Origin: Rickettsia typhi
GTDB lineage: Bacteria > Pseudomonadota > Alphaproteobacteria > Rickettsiales > Deianiraeaceae
Assembly: GCA_945878495.1 (NCBI GenBank)
Contig: CAMCTP010000022.1
Coordinates: forward strand, 1 to 14,510
Direction: 5' to 3'
DNA length: 14,510 bases
A model generated the notes under the pieces. It was given only the letters and a program-made list of their open reading frames with translations, searched no databases and was not told the origin of the DNA. Of the stretch, positions 5,846 through 14,349 are shown in pieces; the stretch's first letter is position 1, and each line of letters starts with the position of its first letter. The translations under genes and the position numbers were made by a program.

Positions 5846-8412
5846 CCAAGACCTGCATTTGTAAGATATTTCTCAATTTGACTGAAATTCCAATCCATAA
5901 CTGGATTAGATAAATTTCCTGATATTGCATTTGATATTTGCAAGTTATAAAAACCTTTCAAAGTCGATAAATCTACTCCAACAACGCCAGCCATAAACTG
6001 ACAAGACTGAATTTCTGACGACGAATGATCAATATTACAAAATCCGGAAAGAGAGGCTCCTGTGCTTTTTGCATTTGATATAGTAGTTTTTAATAGCCCA
6101 TTATCATACTCAATCGTTGTATTTGCTGATTTAAAACGTGCCGTACCATCAATAAGTATTTCAGATAGATTTATCGATTTTGTATTTCTGATATTTATCA
6201 ACGAATTACTTAAAGCTTGGAGATTAAAATTATCAATTTCCAAATTATAAACCATACCGTTTAAAGCTCCATTAAGGCTATTTTTCAATTCTTGAATCGA
6301 AAACCCCTCGCACTGAAAAGATCCAGAAACGTTAAAAAATCCACGAATTTTGTTTTTAAAATCTAAACCAAGCAATCCTGAAATTTCAGCCTTCTCGAAA
6401 CCAATCCCTATATCAAAAATTGGTTTAGAAGATAGCGAGGCTGATATATTTAATATGCTGTTATTTCCATCGATTTCCATTTTACCGCTTTTTATCATAA
6501 GCTGCCCATTTTCCAGAGTTCCATTAAAATTAACATTTGAGACCTTGTCAGAGAATTTGCCAATTTTTGCCTTTAAACTACCATCAAAACCAACAAGAGA
6601 AGGTAGTAATATATTGGTATTATTTACATTATTTTTATCAGACAAAATTCCCAAAATATCTTTAATATACATTGTTTGTGCATCAACAAATAAATCTATA
6701 TTAGACCTATCGCCATCTTTTAAAATCACATCCACCGATAAATCTCCTGTAAAAAAATCTGAATTTATTTTATCGAATTTAACATTTTTTTTATTATCAG
6801 ATGTCGTAACCGTTATGTTTCCTGAGTTAATTTTTCTGTCAAATAATGACACATTTTCAAAATTTAAAAAATAACACCTCTCGAAGTCTCTCTCAGATGT
6901 TTCATCATGCTTCATGTACATCATTGCACTTTGCACGCCCGGAGTAATTGAGAAATATTTACCCAGACTATATCGTTTTTTCAACTCATCTATATCAAGA
7001 ATTTTCGATAAATCAATAGATTTAAATGTAATATTTTTCTTACATCCAATAACGCATTCATCCTGAATTATTTCCATGCTAAGATCCTTATCCACGGAAT
7101 CTTGAACTAAAAATCTACTCATATACCAAGACCAATCCCCCTTCTGAAAATCAACTGACAAGGATCCATTTTGTTTGTTATTTAAATTGAAGTCCGCAAT
7201 ATCTAGGTTTTTTGAGATTTTAGCAATTGCTTCAAATGGCAGGTTTTGAATTGACAATTTGATAGTCGAATCCATATAAGATCCGGAAATTGGAATTTTT
7301 GCATCCTGTGCCGTTTGAATTGCAAAATTTTTAGATAAATCATCACCCGATGTAATCGTTAAATTTTTAACATCAGTAATTTTCTGATCAATTTTAATAT
7401 TATTAACCTTGATATCAAATTTTTTGACAATTTTGATATTTTGCAATATTGAGTAAAGCGATATTTGCTTTTTCCGTACACTTGAATCTTCAGATTTTGA
7501 GGTTTTTGTATCATATAATAAATCAATATCGCCATTAATTTTTAATAAACCATCTTTATATATAAAATCTCCAACTATAAGTCCAGAAGATTTTCCGCTG
7601 ATTTCAGAATTTGAAATACCTCCTGAAATTTTCAATGGTGATGTAATTTTTTGAAATTTTTGCTCACAAGATTTATCCAAGCAAAATAGACTAGCTATAA
7701 TATTTCCACTATTTTTAATATCTATATTTAAACTCATTTCTTTGTTTATTGAGTCATTTTTGTATATAGCCATTGAATCATTTACAGATAAGTAAAAATT
7801 TTCATTTGTTTTAGTTTTCGTATATTCAAGCTTAAGATAATCTGTATTTCTTGCAAAATTAATATTGTATTTAGTAATTTCGTTATCATTGGCTGATTCA
7901 AGATTAAAATCTTTTAGATCAAGGGAAATATTTGATTGTATATTTAATATTTTCTCTTCATCAAATTTGTCACTTTGTAATTTTTTATAGTCCGATTCAT
8001 CTATATTTCTTAAAGATATTGTGCAATTTTCAATTGATAAATTTGTATTTTTGGTAAATTTTTCAAGATTATTTGCAACATAAGAAGATATTTTGTTTGC
8101 ATTTTGTTTTGTAAAAATATAAATTTTACAATCACTAATTTGAAATTTCTCTTTATCGGTAATTCCAGAGCCAAGATTTTTCGCTTTTAACATAATCAAA
8201 AAATCGTCAACCTTGCCAAAATAAAGAAAATTCTTCACCATATATTTCATTTTCAACAAATCAATATATCCATATTCCGAGGATGAAATTGGCTTGATTG
8301 GAAGTTTTTTCATCACCTCTTTTGCAACAAAAGACATTGGCATTAAAGATATAGATGCCAAAACGGCTACTATAATTCCAATGATTAGTAAAAATTGCAG
8401 AAATTTTCTCAT
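5830..8412 (-). CDS. AsmA-family protein
   Basis: The protein has 860 residues. A single N-terminal membrane anchor (about residues 4-26) is followed by a long region rich in beta-strand-like Ser/Asn/Lys/Ile sequence, which would face the periplasm. The last 250 residues look like the AsmA C-terminal domain: repeated short amphipathic strands, a FFNVSGSFQ stretch, NSLNGALNGMVYNLEIDNF, an ILIDGTARF segment, GLLKTTIS and a final ISGNLSNPVMDWNFS. The last block resembles the ending of AsmA proteins, where a Gly-Asp/Asn-Leu segment precedes a P-x-x-x motif. AsmA, YhdP and TamB relatives are bridge-like proteins linked to phospholipid movement or outer-membrane assembly; this role is inferred from family. 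The start overlaps the pssA stop as ATGA (8412-8409), so it is the last gene of the dxs operon. No frameshift is seen. The assignment to AsmA rather than another AsmA-clan subfamily is tentative. Confidence 0.75.
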   Translation of the reverse strand: MRKFLQFLLIIGIIVAVLASISLMPMSFVAKEVMKKLPIKPISSSEYGYIDLLKMKYMVKNFLYFGKVDDFLIMLKAKNLGSGITDKEKFQISDCKIYIFTKQNANKISSYVANNLEKFTKNTNLSIENCTISLRNIDESDYKKLQSDKFDEEKILNIQSNISLDLKDFNLESANDNEITKYNINFARNTDYLKLEYTKTKTNENFYLSVNDSMAIYKNDSINKEMSLNIDIKNSGNIIASLFCLDKSCEQKFQKITSPLKISGGISNSEISGKSSGLIVGDFIYKDGLLKINGDIDLLYDTKTSKSEDSSVRKKQISLYSILQNIKIVKKFDIKVNNIKIDQKITDVKNLTITSGDDLSKNFAIQTAQDAKIPISGSYMDSTIKLSIQNLPFEAIAKISKNLDIADFNLNNKQNGSLSVDFQKGDWSWYMSRFLVQDSVDKDLSMEIIQDECVIGCKKNITFKSIDLSKILDIDELKKRYSLGKYFSITPGVQSAMMYMKHDETSERDFERCYFLNFENVSLFDRKINSGNITVTTSDNKKNVKFDKINSDFFTGDLSVDVILKDGDRSNIDLFVDAQTMYIKDILGILSDKNNVNNTNILLPSLVGFDGSLKAKIGKFSDKVSNVNFNGTLENGQLMIKSGKMEIDGNNSILNISASLSSKPIFDIGIGFEKAEISGLLGLDFKNKIRGFFNVSGSFQCEGFSIQELKNSLNGALNGMVYNLEIDNFNLQALSNSLINIRNTKSINLSEILIDGTARFKSANTTIEYDNGLLKTTISNAKSTGASLSGFCNIDHSSSEIQSCQFMAGVVGVDLSTLKGFYNLQISNAISGNLSNPVMDWNFSQIEKYLTNAGLGKNKS

Positions 8413-9239
8413 TTATTAAATCTAAAATCTATAACACTATATACAAATAGAAGTAAAAAACCAGCCGATGATATTAAGCAAAAAATATTAGGATTTACAA
8501 TCGAAGCAATAACAAAAAGCATTGCTACTATTAAAAAAAATGGATTTTTCATTATAGGTAGGTTTTTTAAAGCAACAACTCTAACTCTACTAACCGCCAG
8601 TATTGAGATTCCAATGCAATAAAATAAAATGCAAAATTTGAAAAACACATCGCCTCCAATTGCCTGAATTGAATATCTGCAATTATCTCCATCTGGACTA
8701 AAAAAATCATTACATAAATGACTGTCGATTAAATTGAATGAAGCTATCGGAGCCATACATAAAATCCCAAACATCGGTGCTGGAATTCCGATGAAGTATT
8801 TTTTCAAATCAATCCCAGCATAAACCTTAATATTTTTTATTTCAAAAGTGTTAAACCTTGCCAATCTCAAGATCATTGCAAATATTATTACCAAAATCGC
8901 AAGCCATCCAAGATTTCCAAAATCTGCAAAAAGCCAAAAATACAAACACATTGCAGGCGCTACACCAAATGAAAAACTATCGCACAGGGAGTCTATTTGA
9001 GCTCCAAATATACTTGTCGCATTCAATTTTCTTGCAACCATTCCATCTAAAAAATCCATTATCACGCTGATAAAAATCATTGAAACAGAAAGTGAAAAAT
9101 TACCAAAAATCGACTCTTTTATCGCAACTACCGCAGATGCGACGCTTAATAAGCTTATAATATTTGGTGCAGCAAATCTTAAAATATTCATAATAAAAAA
9201 AATAACGTTACATGTGTCTTTATGATTCACCTGATTCAT
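8409..9239 (-). CDS. pssA: CDP-diacylglycerol--serine O-phosphatidyltransferase
   Basis: PssA is a membrane enzyme that joins CDP-diacylglycerol and serine into phosphatidylserine, the precursor of phosphatidylethanolamine. The complete CDP-alcohol phosphatidyltransferase motif DGxxARx8GxxxDxxxD is present: D65, G66, A69, R70, G79, D83 and D87. Several hydrophobic helices lie on both sides (near residues 26-60, 90-125 and the last 80 residues). The sequence APNIISLLS before the motif fits the PssA N-terminus. At 276 residues it is a normal length. The ATG at 9239 overlaps the upstream gene by 20 bases; an ATG at 9191 (Met17, MNILRFAAPNIISLL) would give a start more like that of homologues and a 28-base gap, so the start is uncertain. 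The stop overlaps the AsmA-family start by four bases. The family also includes PgsA, but the DSLCDSFSFGVAPA wording after the motif is PssA-like. Confidence 0.9.
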   Translation of the reverse strand: MNQVNHKDTCNVIFFIMNILRFAAPNIISLLSVASAVVAIKESIFGNFSLSVSMIFISVIMDFLDGMVARKLNATSIFGAQIDSLCDSFSFGVAPAMCLYFWLFADFGNLGWLAILVIIFAMILRLARFNTFEIKNIKVYAGIDLKKYFIGIPAPMFGILCMAPIASFNLIDSHLCNDFFSPDGDNCRYSIQAIGGDVFFKFCILFYCIGISILAVSRVRVVALKNLPIMKNPFFLIVAMLFVIASIVNPNIFCLISSAGFLLLFVYSVIDFRFNK

Positions 9240-9579
9240 CCTGACTAACTTTTTCCTCTTCTTGTTTTTTTTGATGAATTTTTAAAGCATATTCAACAAG
9301 ATCAACGAATTCAGCATTGTTTTCGGATGACAATTTATATAACTTTCCTAGAGAATCCATTATATTTGACGGTACAGTCAAACCCTTATCTCCAAGGCTT
9401 TTTACCTGAAATTGAATCGGATGATTTTCAGGATTTGGATGACCTATTACAATCTGAACATTCTGAGTTGATCCATTCATATTCTGACAGCCAACACTTA
9501 TAATTGTCGTCTTCATTGCATCACCTTGCGATTGATTCAAATTTTCTTTTTCCGCATCATCTTCTATCTGACTAGACAT
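9220..9579 (-). CDS. DUF2610-like small protein, function unknown
   Basis: A 119-residue protein. Residues 22-100 resemble DUF2610, a family I know from Rickettsiales: a strand-rich first half (TTIISVGCQN, then VQIVIGHPNPENHPIQFQ), then G-LTVPSNIMDSLGKLYKLSSENN and FVDLVEYAL, a helical C-terminal part. Both ends are charged and low in complexity (acidic residues 5-20; a Gln/Glu/Lys tail from 101), with no signal peptide or membrane helix, so it is probably cytoplasmic. The first ATG overlaps the dxs stop by eight bases. An internal ATG at 9516 (Met22) lies just after AAGGTG, one of the few Shine-Dalgarno-like sequences here, and would start the protein where the conserved domain begins, so it may be the true start. 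It sits between dxs and pssA in an overlapping operon. The family match is from memory and has not been searched. Confidence 0.7.
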   Translation of the reverse strand: MSSQIEDDAEKENLNQSQGDAMKTTIISVGCQNMNGSTQNVQIVIGHPNPENHPIQFQVKSLGDKGLTVPSNIMDSLGKLYKLSSENNAEFVDLVEYALKIHQKKQEEEKVSQDESGES

Positions 9580-11443
9580 CTTTAATATTTAAATTACTTT
9601 TTATTTTTCGAAATATACCATTTTTATCGAGATTCGATTCAATCATTTGCTCATTTATTGTGGCATGCTTGACAAAAATATCCTGCATACATATTTGAAC
9701 AATTTTACCATTAAATCCTAAATCTTGGTAAAATTTTGCTACACATGAGCCAAATCCACCATTAGATCCATTTTCAATAGTAAAAATTACGTCTGATGCA
9801 ATTTTTGATCTCAGCAAATCTTCATCAATTGGCTTTGCAAAACGCATATCATAAATGTCAATATCAATTGAATATTGCTTTTTTATTTCTTCACAAGCTT
9901 CAATAGCATTGCTCAAAAGATCGCCATAAGAAAATATTGCAAACTTTGATCCACCCTCTTTTATCAATCTAGCCCTACCAATTTCTACTTTTTCAGCTCT
10001 AAATATATCAGGTGAAGCATCTTTTTTTGGTATTCTTATAAATGTTGGTGCTTTATCGTAGTCAGAAGCAAAGTCCATCATCAACTCCAATTCATTTGCA
10101 GAAGATGATGCCATTAAAACTGTATTTGGAATACAAATTAACATCGCAATATCAAAAGCTCCGCAATGAGTTTCTCCATCCTGACCAACAAAACCTGATC
10201 GATCTATTATAAATCTAACCGGAAGATTTTGAATGCAAACATCATGAATAATTTGATCGTAACATCTCTGCAAAAATGTTGAGTATATTGCAATAAATGG
10301 CTTAAATCCCGAAACCGCAAGACCTGCGGCAAATGTTACTGCATGTTGCTCTGCTATAGCTACATCAAAAAGCCTAGTAGGAAATTTTTCGCCAAATTTC
10401 TTTAAACCTGTACTACACGGCATTCCAGCTGTTATTGCTAATATTTTATCATCAATTGCTCCAAGTTGGATTATTTTGTTGGCAAAAATATCGGTAAATA
10501 TAGGACTTTTTTTTGCAGTAGAAATTCCTGTTGATAGATCAAAAGTTCCAACCCCATGTAATTTATCAGGTGCCATTTCAGCGTGATCATATCCACATCC
10601 TTTTTTTGTTTTTATATGAAGTAAGATTGGTTTGTTTATTTCCAGATCTCTTATTTCGACCAAAACATCTATTAATTCGGATAAATTATTTCCATCTATT
10701 ACCCCTATGTAATAAAACCCAAGCGATTCAAATATATTACCACCACTGGCAAATGTTCTGAAGCCCATTTCTAAGCTTTTTGCAAGCGAGAAAAATCTAG
10801 GTAATGATTTTAGCTTGTTTTTTATTTTGTCTCTAAAGCTTATATATTTACTTGATGAAAACATGCCAGCAAGACAATTTCTCAAAGCCCCAACAGCTGG
10901 CGATATAGACATATCGTTATCGTTTAAAATAACTATCATTTTGCTATCGAGACTTGATGCATTATTCATAGCCTCATACGCCATTCCTGAAGTCATTGAG
11001 CTATCTCCTATAATGGCAATAACATTAAAATCTTCACCCTTCAAATCTCTCGCCTTTGCAATTCCCATGGCTGCCGATATTGAAGTTGAGCTATGACCTG
11101 CTCCAAAAACATCGTATTCACTTTCATCGATTCTGCAAAAACCAGATATACCATTTTTTTTCCTAATCGTCATCATGGAATCTTTTCTTCCAGTTAACAT
11201 TTTATGTATATATGATTGATGTCCAATATCCCAAACAATTTTATCAATCGGAGTATTGAATACTTTATGCAGTGCAATTGTGAGTTCCACAACTCCAAGA
11301 TTTGAGCCAAGATGACCTCCAGTTTGAGATACAGTTTCAAGCAAAAACAGCCTGAGCTCACTTGCAAGTAATTCTAAATCAGCAGTATCTATGTTTTTTA
11401 GATCCGCAGGTGAATTTACATTTTGCAATATTTTTTGTTTCAT
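9572..11443 (-). CDS. dxs: 1-deoxy-D-xylulose-5-phosphate synthase
   Basis: DXS condenses pyruvate and glyceraldehyde 3-phosphate using thiamine diphosphate, the first step of the MEP isoprenoid pathway. Visible: TGGHLGSNLG (catalytic-region His44), DIGHQSYIHKMLTGR, GAGHSSTSISAAMGIA, the cofactor block GDSSMTSGMAYEAMNN (146-161) through ILNDNDMSIS (Asn174, Asn176), the DRSGFVGQDGETHCGAFD block, and AIAEQHAVTFAAG with catalytic Glu365. At 623 residues the length and the order of the three transketolase-like domains are normal. One oddity is that the near-invariant GDG of the cofactor motif reads GDS (Ser148), while the metal-binding Asp147 and Asn176 are kept. It is the first gene of an operon with the DUF2610-like gene, pssA and the AsmA-family gene. 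The ATG has no Shine-Dalgarno sequence, and the gene has a good candidate promoter upstream. Confidence 0.95.
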   Translation of the reverse strand: MKQKILQNVNSPADLKNIDTADLELLASELRLFLLETVSQTGGHLGSNLGVVELTIALHKVFNTPIDKIVWDIGHQSYIHKMLTGRKDSMMTIRKKNGISGFCRIDESEYDVFGAGHSSTSISAAMGIAKARDLKGEDFNVIAIIGDSSMTSGMAYEAMNNASSLDSKMIVILNDNDMSISPAVGALRNCLAGMFSSSKYISFRDKIKNKLKSLPRFFSLAKSLEMGFRTFASGGNIFESLGFYYIGVIDGNNLSELIDVLVEIRDLEINKPILLHIKTKKGCGYDHAEMAPDKLHGVGTFDLSTGISTAKKSPIFTDIFANKIIQLGAIDDKILAITAGMPCSTGLKKFGEKFPTRLFDVAIAEQHAVTFAAGLAVSGFKPFIAIYSTFLQRCYDQIIHDVCIQNLPVRFIIDRSGFVGQDGETHCGAFDIAMLICIPNTVLMASSSANELELMMDFASDYDKAPTFIRIPKKDASPDIFRAEKVEIGRARLIKEGGSKFAIFSYGDLLSNAIEACEEIKKQYSIDIDIYDMRFAKPIDEDLLRSKIASDVIFTIENGSNGGFGSCVAKFYQDLGFNGKIVQICMQDIFVKHATINEQMIESNLDKNGIFRKIKSNLNIKDV

Positions 11444-11469
11444 TTTTTTAGACTTTTATCTATATCGCC

Positions 11470-11498
11470 ATCATAAAATACTTTTATTACAAAATCAA
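11470..11498 (-). promoter_or_regulatory. Sigma70-type promoter of the dxs operon
   Basis: On the minus strand TTGATT (11498-11493) is followed after exactly 17 bases by TATGAT (11475-11470, 5 of 6 to TATAAT). Predicted transcription starts near 11463, about 20 bases before the dxs ATG. This is the best-scoring promoter I see in the window by eye. Confidence 0.5.
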
Positions 11499-11515
11499 CT
11501 TTTTTTTCTCATCTA

Positions 11516-11541
11516 TTGATTTTTATATATTTCGCTATAAC
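11516..11541 (+). promoter_or_regulatory. Possible promoter of ppdK
   Basis: TATAAC (11536-11541, 5 of 6) makes a plausible -10, about 28 bases before the ppdK ATG. The nearest -35-like hexamer, TTGATT (11516-11521), is only 14 bases away, which is too short for a standard sigma70 promoter. The -10 may be right with a weak or absent -35. Confidence 0.25.
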
Positions 11542-11569
11542 GATTAACAAAATTTGATATAAAAACACA

Positions 11570-14209
11570 ATGTCAAAATCAATATATTTTTTCGGTGATA
11601 ACAAAACCGAAGGTGATGCTTCAATGAAAGATCTTCTTGGTGGAAAGGGTGCAAATCTAGCAGAAATGTCAAAAATCGGAATACCTGTTCCCCCTGGATT
11701 CACTATATCTACTCAAGAATGCAATGCATATTATGCAAACGGGAAAATTATATCAGACAATTTAAAAAAAGAAATTTTCTCCTATGTTGAAAAACTGGAA
11801 ACATCTGTATCGGCAAAATTCGCATCGGAAGAAATGCCATTGCTTGTTTCGGTAAGATCCGGTGCTAAATTTTCAATGCCGGGAATGATGGACACCATAT
11901 TAAATCTTGGATTGAATGATAAAACAGTCGAAGCATTAGCAAAGGCAACTGGAAATAAAAGATTCGCTCTTGATTCATATAGAAGATTTATTCAAATGTA
12001 TTCAGATGTCGTACTTGGCGTTGATCATCATAAATTTGAACACATACTAGACAACATTAAAAATGCAAAATCTTACTCACACGATTCAGAGCTAAAAGTT
12101 GAAGATCTTGAGGTTTTGGTATTACGATATAAAGATTTAGTCAAAAACCAAACTGGTTCAGAATTTATTCAAAACGTAACAGACCAATTACTTGGGGCAA
12201 TCGATGCTGTATTCAGATCTTGGATGAATGAAAGAGCAATTTTTTACAGAAAAATACACGAGATAGACGAAAAATGCGGAACTGCCGTCAACATACAAGC
12301 TATGAGATTTGGAAACATGGGAGATACATCTGGAACCGGAGTATCTTTTACAAGAAATCCATCCACCGGAGAAAGAAAAATATACGGAGAATTTTTGGTA
12401 AATGCTCAGGGGGAGGATGTCGTTGCCGGAATCAGAACTCCAAATCCATTACTAAAAGAAGAAGGTGTAAATTCAATGGAAGAAGTTATGAATAAGCCAT
12501 TTCAAGAACTTTGCGAAATATTCAAAAAACTCGAAACTCACTACCGAGATATGCAGGATGTGGAATTTACAATTCAAGAAGGAAAATTGTGGATTTTACA
12601 AACCAGAAATGGAAAAAGAGCAATTAAATCAGCAGTAAAAATCGCCATTGATATGGTTGAAGAAGGTATGATTTCCAAGGAAGAAGCCTTAGAAAGAATA
12701 GATCCAATTCAGCTAAATCAACTTTTACATCCAGTCATTGACAGAGCTTCAAATATACAAATCATAGCAAAAGGCCTTCCTGCTTCACCTGGCGCAGCAA
12801 CTGGAAGAGTCGCTTTTTCTCAGGAAGCAGCTTTTAATTTTACGGAAAACGGTGAAAAAGCAATATTGGTTAGAATGGAAACAAGTCCAGATGATATATC
12901 AGGAATGCACATATCATCGGGAATATTGACATCACGAGGCGGAATGACATCTCATGCCGCCGTTGTCGCAAGAGGAATGGGGAAGCCTTGTGTTTCAGGA
13001 TGTGAAAGTGTAAATATAAGCGAGCAATCAAAAACAATTACTACAAAATCCGGAATAACAATAAAAGAAGGTGAATTTATCACAATCGATGGCTCATCGG
13101 GAGATGTAATACTTGGTCGAGTAAAAACTAAAAGTGCTGAAATGTTTGACGAATTTGAAAAAATAATGTCAATTGCAAATGAGCAAAAAAAAGTTAAAAT
13201 TCGCGCAAATGCTGAAACTGCAGAAGATTGCAAAACCGCAATATCGTTCAATGCCGATGGAATAGGTCTTTGCAGAACGGAGCACATGTTCTTTGAAAAA
13301 GAAAAACTCCTGCATTTTAGAAAAATGATTCTATCCGATTCAAGGGATGAGCGATTAAAATCTTTAAACATAATACAGGAAATGCAACAAAAAGACTTTG
13401 CTAATATTTTTTCAATTATGAAGGAATTGCCTGTAAATATCAGGCTTTTAGATCCTCCTTTACATGAATTTTTACCTCATAAAGCCGATGAAATAGCGGA
13501 AATAGCAAGCTTTTTCAACATTACTGAAGAATTTATAAAAAGTAAATCAAACTCCTTGTCAGAAACGAATCCAATGCTTGGACACAGAGGTTCAAGACTT
13601 GGAATAAGCTACCCAGAAATTTTCGATATGCAAATAAATGCAATTTTCAATGCCGCATGCGATTTTGAAAAACAATCTGGAGTTCTGCCAAATGTCGAAA
13701 TAATGCTACCAGTAATTATAGAAAAAAGAGAGCTGGAAATATTGGTAAAAAACATCAGATCAAATGCCGATCGCATAATTGAAGCCAATAAAAGTAGCAT
13801 AAAATACAAAGTTGGAACGATGATAGAAATTCCAAGAGCCTGCATTGTTGCCGATGAAATAGCGGAAATCGTTGATTATATCAGCTTTGGAACAAATGAC
13901 CTTACCCAAACCACACTCGGAATATCCAGAGATGATGCTCAAAGATTTTTGGGTGAGTATTGCGAAAAAGGAATTTTAGAAAATGACCCATTTGTTACAA
14001 TCGATAAATTTGGCGTTGGAGAATTGATGAAAATTGCGATTCAAAAAGCAAGATCAAAAAAATCTGATATAACAATTAGCGTTTGTGGTGAACATGGAGG
14101 AGATCCAAAAAGCATAGAATTTTTCGCTTCACTTGGACTGAGCTATGTATCATGCTCCCCATATAGAATGCCAATCGCAAGATTGTCTGCTGGAAAGTTC
14201 AAAGCCTAG
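11570..14209 (+). CDS. ppdK: Pyruvate, phosphate dikinase
   Basis: PPDK interconverts pyruvate + ATP + Pi and PEP + AMP + PPi in the cytoplasm, through a swinging phosphohistidine domain. Visible in order: an ATP-grasp N-terminus with LLGGKGANLAEM and VPPGFTIST, SVRSGAKFSMPGMMDTILNL, GTGVSFTRNPSTGE; the central domain with GGMTSHAAVVARGMGKP, giving phosphorylatable His462 and the regulatory Thr460 two residues before it; and the C-terminal PEP/pyruvate barrel with GLCRTEHMFF, RLLDPPLHEFLPH, NPMLGHRGSRLG, SFGTNDLTQTTLG and CGEHGGD with catalytic Cys839. The 879 residues match the family's usual length, with no missing catalytic residue, so it should be active. In other species Thr460 is the target of the PPDK regulatory kinase/phosphatase, which is not in the window. 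The gene is monocistronic here, divergent from dxs. The ATG follows an AT-rich leader without a Shine-Dalgarno sequence. In related intracellular bacteria it is thought to feed PEP to biosynthesis. Confidence 0.97.
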   Translation: MSKSIYFFGDNKTEGDASMKDLLGGKGANLAEMSKIGIPVPPGFTISTQECNAYYANGKIISDNLKKEIFSYVEKLETSVSAKFASEEMPLLVSVRSGAKFSMPGMMDTILNLGLNDKTVEALAKATGNKRFALDSYRRFIQMYSDVVLGVDHHKFEHILDNIKNAKSYSHDSELKVEDLEVLVLRYKDLVKNQTGSEFIQNVTDQLLGAIDAVFRSWMNERAIFYRKIHEIDEKCGTAVNIQAMRFGNMGDTSGTGVSFTRNPSTGERKIYGEFLVNAQGEDVVAGIRTPNPLLKEEGVNSMEEVMNKPFQELCEIFKKLETHYRDMQDVEFTIQEGKLWILQTRNGKRAIKSAVKIAIDMVEEGMISKEEALERIDPIQLNQLLHPVIDRASNIQIIAKGLPASPGAATGRVAFSQEAAFNFTENGEKAILVRMETSPDDISGMHISSGILTSRGGMTSHAAVVARGMGKPCVSGCESVNISEQSKTITTKSGITIKEGEFITIDGSSGDVILGRVKTKSAEMFDEFEKIMSIANEQKKVKIRANAETAEDCKTAISFNADGIGLCRTEHMFFEKEKLLHFRKMILSDSRDERLKSLNIIQEMQQKDFANIFSIMKELPVNIRLLDPPLHEFLPHKADEIAEIASFFNITEEFIKSKSNSLSETNPMLGHRGSRLGISYPEIFDMQINAIFNAACDFEKQSGVLPNVEIMLPVIIEKRELEILVKNIRSNADRIIEANKSSIKYKVGTMIEIPRACIVADEIAEIVDYISFGTNDLTQTTLGISRDDAQRFLGEYCEKGILENDPFVTIDKFGVGELMKIAIQKARSKKSDITISVCGEHGGDPKSIEFFASLGLSYVSCSPYRMPIARLSAGKFKA

Positions 14210-14232
14210 CACTTTATCTCCAAAATATAATC

Positions 14233-14298
14233 TTCAGATGCATTATTGTTATAGTTTTATGAAAAGTTGTTTTTTCTTCTAAAAACCACTCATCTGAA
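14233..14298. repeat. Nested inverted repeat downstream of ppdK
   Basis: An outer perfect 8-base pair of arms, TTCAGATG (14233-14240) and CATCTGAA (14291-14298), encloses an inner hairpin: AGTTGTTTTT (14265-14274) pairs with AAAAACCACT (14281-14290) with one mismatch around a 6-base loop. The right arms abut exactly, and the left arms are separated by 24 bases. No T-run follows on either strand, so it is not a classic intrinsic terminator, but it may end or stabilise the ppdK transcript. The region 14210-14349 otherwise shows no gene. Confidence 0.4.
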
Positions 14299-14349
14299 AC
14301 TTAAATTTCATTGTATATCTCATTTTTCTTCAGCGAGTAAAATATATGA

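Noticed and set aside
6350..6874. A 174-codon plus-strand open frame inside the AsmA-family gene
   Set aside because: It lies antisense to a long gene with clear domain features, is rich in Ser/Phe/Leu as expected from the complementary strand of Lys/Asn/Ile-rich coding, and has no motif or leader.
12952..13371. A 139-codon minus-strand open frame inside ppdK
   Set aside because: It is antisense to conserved PPDK blocks including the phosphohistidine region, with no independent motif.
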